Positions 1 to 8,815 of a stretch of DNA of 64,000 nucleotides are shown here, piece by piece. Each line of letters opens with the position of its first letter. The first letter of the stretch is position 1. Made by a program: the position numbers and the translations under genes. The stretch is from Acephala macrosclerotiorum (taxonomy: Eukaryota > Ascomycota > Leotiomycetes > Helotiales > Mollisiaceae), in assembly GCA_014904845.1 (NCBI GenBank), contig MU119337.1:62001-126000 (forward strand), given 5' to 3'. Under the pieces are notes generated by a model. It was not told where the DNA came from. It did not search any database and worked only from the letters and a program-made list of their open reading frames with translations.

Positions 1-312
1 GGTACAGGCTCTTTGAGAGCGTGCGGGAAGCAGCAGATAGGACTCTGCATAGTGAGGTGATCGAGGTCAAAAGCCTGCCCTTCTTGTCCCTTGTGGTAAG
101 TCCGAAGTTTTCCGATGCGTCTTTATCTCTCTGATTGCTGAAATACTTCGTTGCTGTTGTGTTCGTGTGAAAGCCTTTTTGCGGCATGCGGCTTGGTTGC
201 TGGAGAGAAGTTGCCAGACCTGGAGCGTCCATGGTCAGTACCACAATGGGATGACCACTCCAAGTGGATGAAATCCAACTGCCTTGCAATGATGTTTTTG
301 TCTTTGAAATAA
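1..312 (+). other. 5' exon(s) of a fungal transcription factor gene, cut off by window start
   Basis: Bases 3-95 read as an open exon (31 codons, ending SLPFLSLV) that stops at a textbook GTAAGT donor at 96. This resembles the part of fungal-specific transcription factors just upstream of the Fungal_trans core. A second open stretch at 175-312 (containing AGEKLPDLERPWSVPQWDD) may be the next exon, but the only acceptor I see (AG at 172-173) would join it out of phase, so it may already be damaged. The C-terminal exons of the same kind of protein start at 1919 on the same strand, which suggests one gene separated by a much longer gap than any other intron here. The DNA-binding Zn2Cys6 part would lie before the window. 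Confidence 0.45.
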
Positions 313-758
313 GCTACATGTTGATTCGTTGTTGATTTTCCCTCAATTTTAAGGGGTCAAAACTTCGGTTAGACGCCTGCATTGGGAAACGGTGTGGTTT
401 TGATACCCCACACAAAAAGTCTGTGCCCGATACAAGACAAGCACTGATTTGCCAGGATTTTTTGTTTTCGGGTACATCGCTTAAGAAAATTTCCTATGAA
501 GCTTTTAGTACCTAGAATTAGACTCTTGATTGAGGGGAAGCCTGTTGGCCCTGCGGTAGTGCACACCTCAAGCCCGCTCGATTCCCTTGCTCGCTTCATT
601 GCCACTACATCACCTTTGCTCCGTAGCCTCGCTGCAAGTCCTGCATCTCCGGTGTTACAGCACCCAAAAATTGTGCTTTCAAAAAGGGGCCCCCCAAAAA
701 AAGAGTTAAGCCAACTCTCTGACAGACCCCGAGGGTTCTGTCAGACAGTCGGCCGAGT

Positions 759-836
759 GATCTCTCAAGGACTTGCACCTCGATCTTGTTAGTCAGCAAT
801 GTGACAAACATGTGTTACTATTTACACCAAGAGACC
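759..836 (-). tRNA. degenerate tRNA-like sequence, copy 1
   Basis: On the minus strand it starts GGTCTCTTGGTGTAA and ends AGAGATC, so a 7-bp acceptor stem forms with one G-U pair. The T-arm is CGAGG/CCTTG, but the loop is TGCAAGT instead of TTCGAGT and the D-loop has lost GG. The anticodon arm does not fold, so this is probably a dead copy. Confidence 0.3.
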
Positions 837-1104
837 TTTTTTTTTGTTTAATGGGAAAATTATACTTATTTAAATTTATACGGACCTTGGTTCGCTTGCT
901 AGCCCCACTTGAAAAGAGAAGACCGCGCGAAGGTCACTAGACTTTCTTGCCGCGCTTTCGCGATGTCATAGACTTCTTTTAATGCATCGCATTTCATTTT
1001 CCTTCAAGTACACGATGCAAGGAGAAGTTTCAAAAAATTATAAGGGCTAAAAAATTGGGGCAGCTTAGAGTTGTGTTACCACCACCCGGAGCTCCCCTGT
1101 AAAA

Positions 1105-1187
1105 AGCCTCTCTAGGGCTCGAACCTAGAGCTCGTTTGTGCTTATGGATGACGGCACCACGAATGTTTACCATTACACCAAGAGGCC
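1105..1187 (-). tRNA. tRNA-like sequence, copy 2 (best T-arm)
   Basis: Minus strand: acceptor GGCCTCT pairs with AGAGGCT, the D-arm region is GTGTAATGGTAAACAT, and the T-arm CTAGG-TTCGAGC-CCTAG is perfect. The middle (about 30 nt) is longer than an anticodon arm and could hold an intron, but I cannot assign an anticodon. It is either an intron-containing tRNA or a decayed copy. Confidence 0.4.
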
Positions 1188-1580
1188 TTTGTTTGATTGT
1201 TTTAGATTGAGATCTGCTTATTTAATCTATACTCTTCACTTTTCTCTTTGTGGGAGAGGGGCTACCGCGCTAGACATCGGCTAGTCGCCTGCTCTAAGAG
1301 TGGTGCCGTTTTGATTGCTATGCCTGCTTAGGCTATTGAGGGATACAAAAAGTAATTGAATCTATGAGCATTCTACGCAATGCAAAGAATACCTTTAGTT
1401 GTTCTAGATTACTTCCGAAAAGCATAGTAGCAGCTTCTGTAAGACTCGAAATACGCTTCACGCCCTCGTCTGAGTTGGCAAGATTATCACGAAAATGTGC
1501 CAAGATTGAAGGGGAAAAACAAAAGCAAAGTAGCATCATGGAAAACTAGAATTGCTTCTCGCTCCCATGATGTTATGAGT

Positions 1581-1653
1581 GATCTCTCCAGGACTCGAAC
1601 TTAGATTACTATGCCACAGGGATCAGAGCGTGCTACCATTGCACCAAGAGACC
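1581..1653 (-). tRNA. tRNA-like sequence, copy 3 (73 nt)
   Basis: Minus strand: acceptor GGTCTCT/AGAGATC (one G-U), D-arm GTGC-AATGGTA-GCAC, T-loop TTCGAGT. The T-stem CTAAG/CCTGG has one mismatch that a G-to-A change would explain. The anticodon stem is not paired as written, so I do not name an isotype. Confidence 0.4.
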
Positions 1654-1918
1654 TGTGTTGAATTGATGACATGAAATCTGCTTATTTGAATATATATAAT
1701 CTCTTTATGTTTGTGGGGAAACCAGCCTCCCGGGCTAGACTTCGGCTAGCCGCCTGCATTAGAAACGGTGCAATTATGTTAGCTCGTTATGTCGCCCTTC
1801 TATCGACAAAGCTTGCTGCAATGTTCATCCCAGTTCGCTTTAACTTTGCATTAACACTGCATCTTTGCGTATATGACATGCACACACCCTTGGACAGACA
1901 GCTAACGGGTCTCTGTAG

Positions 1919-3208
1919 GCTATCTACCATTTCCACTGCGATGAGGAAGCTTTGGCTTGGCGTATCATTGGGCAGGTAGCTCGAATGTGCATCGAACTCG
2001 GTCTTCACAGACGTGACTCCCTCTTCAAAGTGGTTACTGATGAGGAAGAACGTTCTGACGCCATCAAGCTGTTCTGGTCTATCTACGTCCTAGATCGAAG
2101 ATGGAGCTTTGGAACTGGCATGCCATTCGCACTGCAAGATTCTGACATCGATCCCAGCCTTCCCGAACCCGTATGTCCGAACCCGGCCCTTGTCAACATC
2201 TGCTAACATGCCCAGGAACTTCCAATCCCATATCTCAACGCAATGATCGCATACTCTCGCATTGGTTCCAAAGTCTGGAAGTCCGTTTGCTCCTTCTCCC
2301 CGACTCCCTCCCCAACCCTCAACATCGAAGACATTGGCTACCTCGATTACCAAATCCTCCAATGGCAGAAATCCATCCCTTCCGAACTTCAATTGCCCAC
2401 TGCTTCTTCGCCACCCGCCTCCTCTCGTGCAATTCACCGTCTACAAATCCTCCTCTACCTTCGAGCAAATCAAATGCGAATCCTGATCTACCGACCTGTC
2501 CTCCACTCCGCATCCTCCATACAAGAGAATCCAAGCTACGCCGCCACAGTCGTCGAGTTGGCCAAAGATACGATAAGAGCGTTGACACATCTCAACCAGA
2601 CGAGCGATATCTACCGCGCGCAGCAGGTGTGCTTCAACTACTTCCTCATCTCAGCCCTGGCAGTCATCTTCCTCGCCTCTTGCCACGCACCGGTCCATTT
2701 CTCCGCTCTCTGCAGAGATGAATTCTACATGGCACTCGACCTAGTCAAAGGTTTTTCCACAAAATCATTTGTCTCGAAGAGGCTCTGGAAGACGATAAAG
2801 GGATTGAAAGAGGTGGGACCAAAGCTAGGTTTGAATCCGGATATCCACACACATGCCCAACTCAGCGCCGAAGATCCACATTCCAACGCTGCGCTTGCAA
2901 TGGCTGGTCTGGCCGGACACGAGATCTCGGGCATGGGGATTAATGGGTTTGTGGGTGGGGATGGAAGTGGGACGGGGGTTACAAATGGGAATAGTCCGAT
3001 GAATGGGTTTCAGATGAGTTGTGAGATGACTAGTCTTTTTGAGGCTGCGTTGGGGAGTGTCGGTATTAATGGTACGAATGGAAGTGGGGCAAATGGGAAT
3101 GGGGGAGGATATGTGCAGATTCAGGATGGGGATGCGTTGGCAGGGATTGGGAGTAATGTTTTTGGTGGGGATGAGGAACTTTATAAGCAGTTAAGGGATC
3201 TGTTTTGA
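1919..3208 (+). CDS. fungal-specific transcription factor, C-terminal exons
   Basis: The exon at 1919-2170 follows a good intron end (CTAAC then TAG at 1916-1918) and encodes the hallmark of the fungal transcription factor regulatory domain: YHFHCDEEALAWRIIGQVA, then ARMCIELGLHRRDS and LFWSIYVLDRRWSFGTGMPF. An intron at 2171-2215 (GTATGT, CTAAC, CAG) joins in phase to 2216-3208, which starts ELPIPYLNAM. The C-terminus is Gly/Asn-rich (roughly the last 110 residues), typical of low-complexity tails, and ends LYKQLRDLF before TGA. Proteins of this family act in the nucleus as Zn2Cys6 activators or repressors. The Zn cluster is not in the window, and the exons expected between positions 312 and 1919 are missing or replaced by tRNA-like repeats, so the gene may be non-functional although this 3' part is clean. 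Confidence 0.75.
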
Positions 3209-3485
3209 TTCGATTGCTGTGAAAGGCGAGGGTTGACGGGGGACATTGATGAGGTGATGAGGTATGTTCGTGGATATGATGGTAAACTAGTCAATAGTCA
3301 ATTTGTGAATGTAGGAGGTTGACGAATATTGCGTGTATCAATGGCAGTTGATGGAATGGATATGTTCTTCGGATTGCTACCTCTCTCCCGTCTCATTGCA
3401 CGGCTGGATCTTCTCATCCTCATCATCCCTCTGAATTCATGTTCTGCTTTTATTTCCCTAGACAAGCATCCTGAGAGATCGAAGA

Positions 3486-5932
3486 TCATACATTCTGCGC
3501 TGCTGCTTCCAGAATATCAACAACGTTACTCCGAAATGCTTGTTGAAGTTTCAAGTCTTCCCTCGTATCATCCACCACATCGAAATGACTAGAGAGGCAT
3601 CTGAGAACTACCTTCTTGTACCTGTCTCCAACGCGCGATGCAAGTCGACTTTCGGCGTGTTTCCGAAGCTGGTCTCGGACAGCTTTCGAGTTCTTGGTGT
3701 GTCCGAACTTATTCTTTTCCAGAGTCAAAGCAGGCTCCCAAAGTCCTTGGAGCTTGTTACTAGTTGCATCTACAATTATTTAGTTGATTTGAGATGACGT
3801 ACCTATCTCTAACAGCACAACACCGAGAGCGTATATGTCATGTAACTTATTGAAACGAGCCTCAGGCATGCCTTGCCGGTCTGGGTGTCGGTAGACGGGC
3901 TGCGCAAAAGTCTGCTGGTCCTGCAGAAAAGAAGTTCTCTGGACGACTGAACTCGAATCCAAGCACCCAGGGCTGGCTAAAGTTAACGATTCCACGACTA
4001 TTTCCTGCACCCTGTGTCCGGGTTGGGAAGAAAAGCACGTTCTCACTGCGGAAGCTTTCATGCAGCTGCTGAATGTTAGTGGAGATTCACACAGGAGAGA
4101 ATTGGCATTACCCATTGCACCATGTGTAGCTGCGAAATACAATTTGCCAGGCCATGAGCCAAACGAAACTTATCCCCCAGCGATGGTTTGAGATTACTAT
4201 CACTCAGAAGCGACAAGAGATCAATCGGAAGGCTTTCCAGATGTCTTTCGACGTCAAAAACAAACGCGATAGAGCTCTGAGCTTTGGTGTATTCCCACCC
4301 AACACATCGCGGAATCCTGAACACAAGCTCCTTCGGCTAGTGCAGTAGCTTTGCAAGGGCATCATCAACTCGACTTCGTGCCCTTGTGTCGATTTTGTAA
4401 TTGTCCACAGCCGGACCTACCATATCTGAAGCTGGAAATATAGTGTCATTGTCGTAAGGAAATCTCTCTAGAAGCAGCGTTCTTCCGGAGCTTTCAGACG
4501 TCAAAAATCGTTCATTGAGTTTAGTCACATGCGGAAGTAGCTCCTTCCATGAAGCGTCTTCCAGTTCCAAGGTATCAGGTAGACTTTCAATATCCCACAC
4601 GGTCAGCTTCAGTGTCGCATCAATGTCAAATCCCAATGCTTTAGAATTTTTGTCGCTTTGAAGATGCTTCAGGTGCTGCAGGTCGACTCCGAGCTGTGAC
4701 GCCAAGCACCATAACTTGACCTGATCATGAATTCTAGTATTCATATCTCTAAAATTTAGGACGATCATCTCTACACGCTTCTTGTCGCGGAAGGACCACC
4801 GAAGTAGTAGAAGGGGAGACGCAGAGCCTTTACGTGCATTTGTAAGTGATGCCGACGAAGGGGAATTAGGTGAGGCTGGAGAGCTCTGTTTGGGAGATAA
4901 CGGGCCAGAGAGCGATGCGGTCTGTGATGTAGATTTTCGAAGTTTTTCCACGGAGCTCGATGAACCGTATCGCCGATGCACAAGATCGAATCCTTCAAGT
5001 AAGATGGCTTTCAATTGATGAAGGAGGAGTTTTATCTGCACTTGGACGTCCTCCTCGAATTGTTCGAACAATGTCTCGCCATGGTAGATCTAACAATTTT
5101 AGTTGACAAGAATATAACAGTAGATTTCGAATCCTTACGGCAGCCTTCTCGAATAATAGTAGACTGAGTAATGACGTCTTATTTCCTTCTTCCATGATCT
5201 TGTCATGCAGCTCTGTGGAGGCCTATCGATAATGAATTTCAATCTCCATAAGGGAATTATCCACTTCATCAAAATTGCGAATTTCTTGCACAATCTCAGC
5301 CGTCTTTTCTGCCAGCTTGAGTAGCTCGTCGAAGATGGCGAGAGTGAGGCAGTGTGGGCTATAATATAGCAATATATTTTATCTATTATAATAAATAAAT
5401 ATAATATAACGAAATCATATCGTAATAAATATAATATGATCCAGCTTCATATTGCCAATATTAAATGAAATTAGCATATTTTTCATATTATTTATATTAA
5501 GTAAAAAAAAGATTAAAAGCTCGAAAATCTTTTTTAGCATTAAAATTACTATTTTTAATCGTCGGGATCGTTTTAAAATTAAAATTATTTAAACTATAAA
5601 GTGTTTAAAATCGTGATTAAATATTACAAAAGCTCTCGACGACGATATTAAAAATATAAAAAATATAGTAAAAAAACTTTTAAAGCGAAAAAGCGACGAT
5701 AAGATCGATTTAATAATTATTAGCTAAATTAAGCACTTTTCAACGTTTATATCGTTATATTGGCAATATATTACCTAATAAATATGATATGGCAGTCCTA
5801 TATTATATCAAATACGATATGAATAGCTTTATATCGCGATAATAACTCGAGATTCTATATTACCCAATATATATTTCTTCATATTGTGGACCACACTGGA
5901 GTGAGGCCAGCGAGGCTGAGAGGGTCAACCAT
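3486..5932 (-). pseudogene. HeLo-like N-domain plus pseudokinase gene, broken by a MITE
   Basis: The minus strand starts at ATG 5932 with MVDPLSLAGL, a common start of fungal HeLo-like (prion-inhibition) proteins. The frame continues beyond an inserted element at 5342 with TLAIFDELLKLAEKTAEIVQ. A helical N-region follows (FEQFEEDVQVQIKLLLHQLK), then a serine-rich linker and a kinase-like C-terminus. In the latter the catalytic loop reads LHESFRSENVLFF (Ser where Asp is expected) and the DFG position reads WVLGFEFSRP. Later come YRHPDRQG and IYALGVVLLEIG, and the end is AAAQNV at 3486. I see introns at 5096-5145, at about 4068-4110 and near 3772-3812, plus a possible 42-bp intron near 5227. 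Lesions: MITE insertion at codon 11; in-frame TAG at 4337-4339 (CAG-to-TAG would explain it); a frameshift near 3901-3912. The family is linked to incompatibility and cell death; the role here is inferred. Confidence 0.7.
5342..5906. mobile_element. hAT-like MITE, copy A (549 bp) with 8-bp target duplication
   Basis: The element proper is 5350-5898. It begins CAGTGTGG and ends CCACACTG (perfect 8-bp termini, with weaker inverted similarity running inward about 100 bp). It is flanked on both sides by GAGTGAGG (5342-5349 and 5899-5906). An 8-bp duplication and CAG-type ends fit the hAT superfamily. It has no ORF, so it is non-autonomous. It is inserted in the HeLo-like/pseudokinase gene. A second copy is at 29663-30210. 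Confidence 0.85.
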
Positions 5933-6473
5933 CTTGGCCAAAGCAAACAGTAGCTGAGGGGGTAGATGTTATCGAGATACCGAAATGGAATTGGATGAGT
6001 GTTTCACAACTTCTCCTCAAAGGTTCATTGATTTGAAGTCGATGAAGGATATCCAAGTGGTCTGATGGCAGGGCGCTTAGAGAAAGCCACGTAGCGCAGC
6101 CTTCATGCAGGCGAAGCTCAGCCCCCAACATACCCTCATGAAACCAGCCTGAGCTTTTCTACCCATTCTTGAACTCCATGATTTCTACCCCTCCCTTGTC
6201 TACCCAATTTTCATATACCCAATAAACGTTTGATGCGCGATATCTTTATTATAAACCGCGGCTCTCCTTCCCTCACGTTGCCGACGACTAGAGTGCTTGT
6301 TTTCACGACAGTCTTTGAGCGCAAGGCTGTGGGGTCACGGGGTGCTGGATAGAAATGGAGACAATGGAGGAAAGTGACTCTAAAAGTCAAAATGGATACT
6401 AAAACAGTGCTTGACTGACACATTTTTCATACAGACAGTGAGTTGTCTAAGCGCACTCAGCTGGAATACTAGA
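5933..6473. other. intergenic region between two divergent genes
   Basis: This 540-bp stretch separates the start of the minus-strand HeLo-like pseudogene from the start of the plus-strand kinase-ankyrin gene, so it should hold both promoters. I see no TATA box I would trust and no gene. Confidence 0.4.
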
Positions 6474-8583
6474 ATGTCAAAGACCCGAGTAACCACAGTT
6501 GAAGGCCTTTCGCTCAGTGCAGCTCCATCGATGGTCGTTCAAAGTCTTGATGATGTCCTCCAAATAGTTCAGCGTCTTGGTCTGCATCGATGCAAATTCG
6601 ATGAAATCGAACAGGAGGAGGTACGAATTGGTGAAGGCGAATCTTTTCGAGTCGAACGATGTCGATATAACAACAAGGTGGTGCGGTGAAGCACCTCAAG
6701 CTTGCGTCTCCTCAGGCTAATAGTCAGAATTCGTATCGGAGACTGCGGACAGTGTTGACAGAGCTCTTGATCATGTATCATGCACCTTTACGAAATCACC
6801 CAAACGTGCTTTCAATCTTTGGGCATGGGTGGAAAACATACGGACAGAGCCTGCTTCCATATATAGTTGTAGAATACTGCGAACACGGATCGCTAAGGAC
6901 CTGGCTGGGCGATTCTACCAAAGACATTACAACCAAACTCATTCTGGCAGGAGATGTTGCCGCAGGGCTGACAGTACTGCATTTATGCGACATTGTCCAC
7001 GGAGACCTTAAACTGGACAACGTCGTCGTCCTTCCATCCTGGGACCGTCCAGCCAATGCAATAGGGAAATTGTGTGACTTCGGGCATTCTGTCATCCTCG
7101 GAGGGGATACCAAACAGCGGATATACTATGGCACACTCCTCTACAATGCACCTGAAGTGCAACTTCAAGAGGTCTTGGGCATAGAGCCTACGCTCCTTTA
7201 CAAGTGCGACATTTGGGCCTATGGACTGCTTGTCTGGGAGATTTTTGCAGACGGCAAAAAATATTTCAATAGGGACTGGGAGATAGACGAAATGCTGAGC
7301 TCGCAAGCACCCTTTTGTGAGGATCCTGACTTAAAATTAAGGCACCTCATTACCGAGAAAAGAATTACTAGCAGTTCATCTTCTCATGCTGACACACGGC
7401 ATCTGGGGGTTGGAAATGTGACTCCAAGGGCTGAGCCGGAATCGAAACAAGAGGGCGGAGAGAGTAACGTAAGCAAGGCGAATTTTGGAACCTTTGATCA
7501 GAAACACCTACGAAGCCTGGGGAGAGCTTTCATACGTCGCCTTCCATTTCCATCCTGCACGATTGAGAAAGGCTATATTCTCAAACTTTTAGATCGCACT
7601 TTAGAAGTCGACCCATCAATTCGCCTTTCGCGAATAACGCCCGTACCAGTGATGACAAAATGGAAGTAGGTTATCTCCCAGTTCGCCTTTACCATATTTT
7701 GGGTTGCGCTTACCAATTTAGTCGCTCCAATCTCAGCTCACTTGAAGAAAAGCTTGCCATACACACCGGAAGCTCATCTCTCAGTTTCAAGGTACGTCAA
7801 TACCCCGAATAAGATCTTGGCTATACTGATAAATAGATAGATGTTTCGAGTAGATAAGGAGAGGGAAGTACCATGGGAACACCAACGTCAGATTTTGCTA
7901 GATTTCGAGAGAACTGCAACTTATCATAGGTTTCAAGAAGACTCTGCTGCTGCAGCCATGCAAGTCGCCACTTGCTACATTGTGGGCTTTGGCACGTCTC
8001 CCAACAATGACTGTGCTATACGATATCTCCGTCGAGCAGAAGAACTGGGGCACCCGATGGCTATCCTATTTGGGCGAGGTCTGCAAAATATTCTCGGCGG
8101 TATTTCTATCGAGATTGGAATCCCTTACGATCAATCTGTCGTGATGAGATTTAAGGAGCAGACGGTGTTGAAGAGCAAAGTCTTTGAGCTACACGGTTTC
8201 AAATAGCCCGGTACGCTTCAGCGTTTCAACACCTATAGTGACTTTCAGACTTGGTTGTGCGGGCTTCAGAGCTTGTGTTTGGCATCATTCACTTCCTCAT
8301 GGGTTACCACAATTCCGCCCTCTTCGAAAATGAATCTCTGCGAATGTTTCATTGCGATGGAAGATGTTGCCAACATTAAAAGACTAGCTGAATGGCTTCC
8401 TCGATTTCAAAAGACAGTTTATGGCGACCCCTTGCTTATCCAAGCTTATCGCAAAGGAAACATAAACCTTGTTCGAATTCTCCTGGATGCCGGTGTGGAC
8501 ACCAAGAAATGCACTGAAGATAGCTTAACAATATATCATTTCCTATTCATGCTCGGTGAAGGGGCTCCAGAGATCGGCCGTCA
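6474..8583 (+). pseudogene. kinase-SEL1-ankyrin gene, 5' part (split by 16.6-kb insert)
   Basis: Starts at ATG 6474 (MSKTRVTTVEG). The kinase domain shows VKHLK (beta-3 lysine), VVEYCEHGSL, the catalytic loop VHGDLKLDNVVV (an HGD variant of HRD), LCDFGHSV and YNAPEV, so it would be catalytically competent. Introns at 7666-7721, 7792-7840 and 8211-8248 join in phase. The exon at 7841-8210 has a SEL1-like repeat (AMQVATCYIVGFGTSPNND, AIRYLRRAEELGHPMA). The first ankyrin-type helices lie at 8370-8560 (GNINLVRILLDAG). Lesions: a one-base loss near 6682-6684 exactly at the V-A-V-K motif; TAG at 8204-8206 where CAG would keep the frame; a frame change near 8362; and the transposon at 8584. The protein resumes at 25207. 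Related multidomain kinase-ankyrin proteins are abundant in filamentous fungi and suspected in recognition. No function is proven. Confidence 0.75.
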
Positions 8584-8654
8584 TAGGCTGCTCGCAAAAA
8601 AACCATGGGGTGTGGAGCTCCATTTCTACCCCACCCCATGGGGTGGGTCTGGGT

Positions 8655-8815
8655 CAGTGTGAGAAAGGATTAGTCAATTATTTGAATAATTATTGAATAA
8701 TATTGAGTATTATTCAATAGAATAAGGGTAACGAGTTTATGACTAAGCTATTGAATAGAATAGAATAGAATAATTAGTAGTTATTCAATGTTATTAAATA
8801 ACCACGTGACTTTTG
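8655..8815. repeat. subterminal inverted-repeat arm inside the island
   Basis: The segment starts with CAGTGTGAG, another hAT-like terminus, and runs through TTGAATA/GAATA-rich sequence to CCACGTGAC. Sequence inverted and similar to it, but diverged, occurs at about 24180-24325 (TCACGTGCG through AATAACG on the minus strand). The two may be the arms of a further DNA element into which the LTR element jumped. Its right edge could not be found. Confidence 0.35.

Larger units (their letters stand above)
366..1790 (-). repeat. diverged tandem repeats built on tRNA-like units
   Basis: Three tRNA-like bodies on the minus strand (759-836, 1105-1187, 1581-1653) each lie next to a related block on their upstream side. 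This block has an AT-rich CTTATTTAA-like stretch, then GGGCTAGACTTCGGCTAG and CGCCTGCATTAGAAACGGTG. Good copies of the block are at about 1206-1320 and 1677-1775, a weaker one at about 850-975, and a tRNA-less remnant at 362-395. The units are therefore duplicated tRNA-type genes with their 5' flank, now diverged. They occupy the gap between the transcription factor exons. A tRNA-derived SINE is an alternative reading. Confidence 0.5.

Noticed and set aside
2090..2721. Long open frames overlapping the transcription factor exons
   Set aside because: They are other-frame readings of the well-supported exons.
7640..7730. A frameshift at about 7650 in the kinase-ankyrin gene
   Set aside because: An intron at 7666-7721 (GTAGGT to TTTAG) explains the frame change and restores phase (W-N then RSNLSSLEEK).
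8740..8770. Possible CRISPR-like or satellite array (GAATA repeats)
   Set aside because: Only four pentamers in AT-rich sequence; a simple microsatellite.
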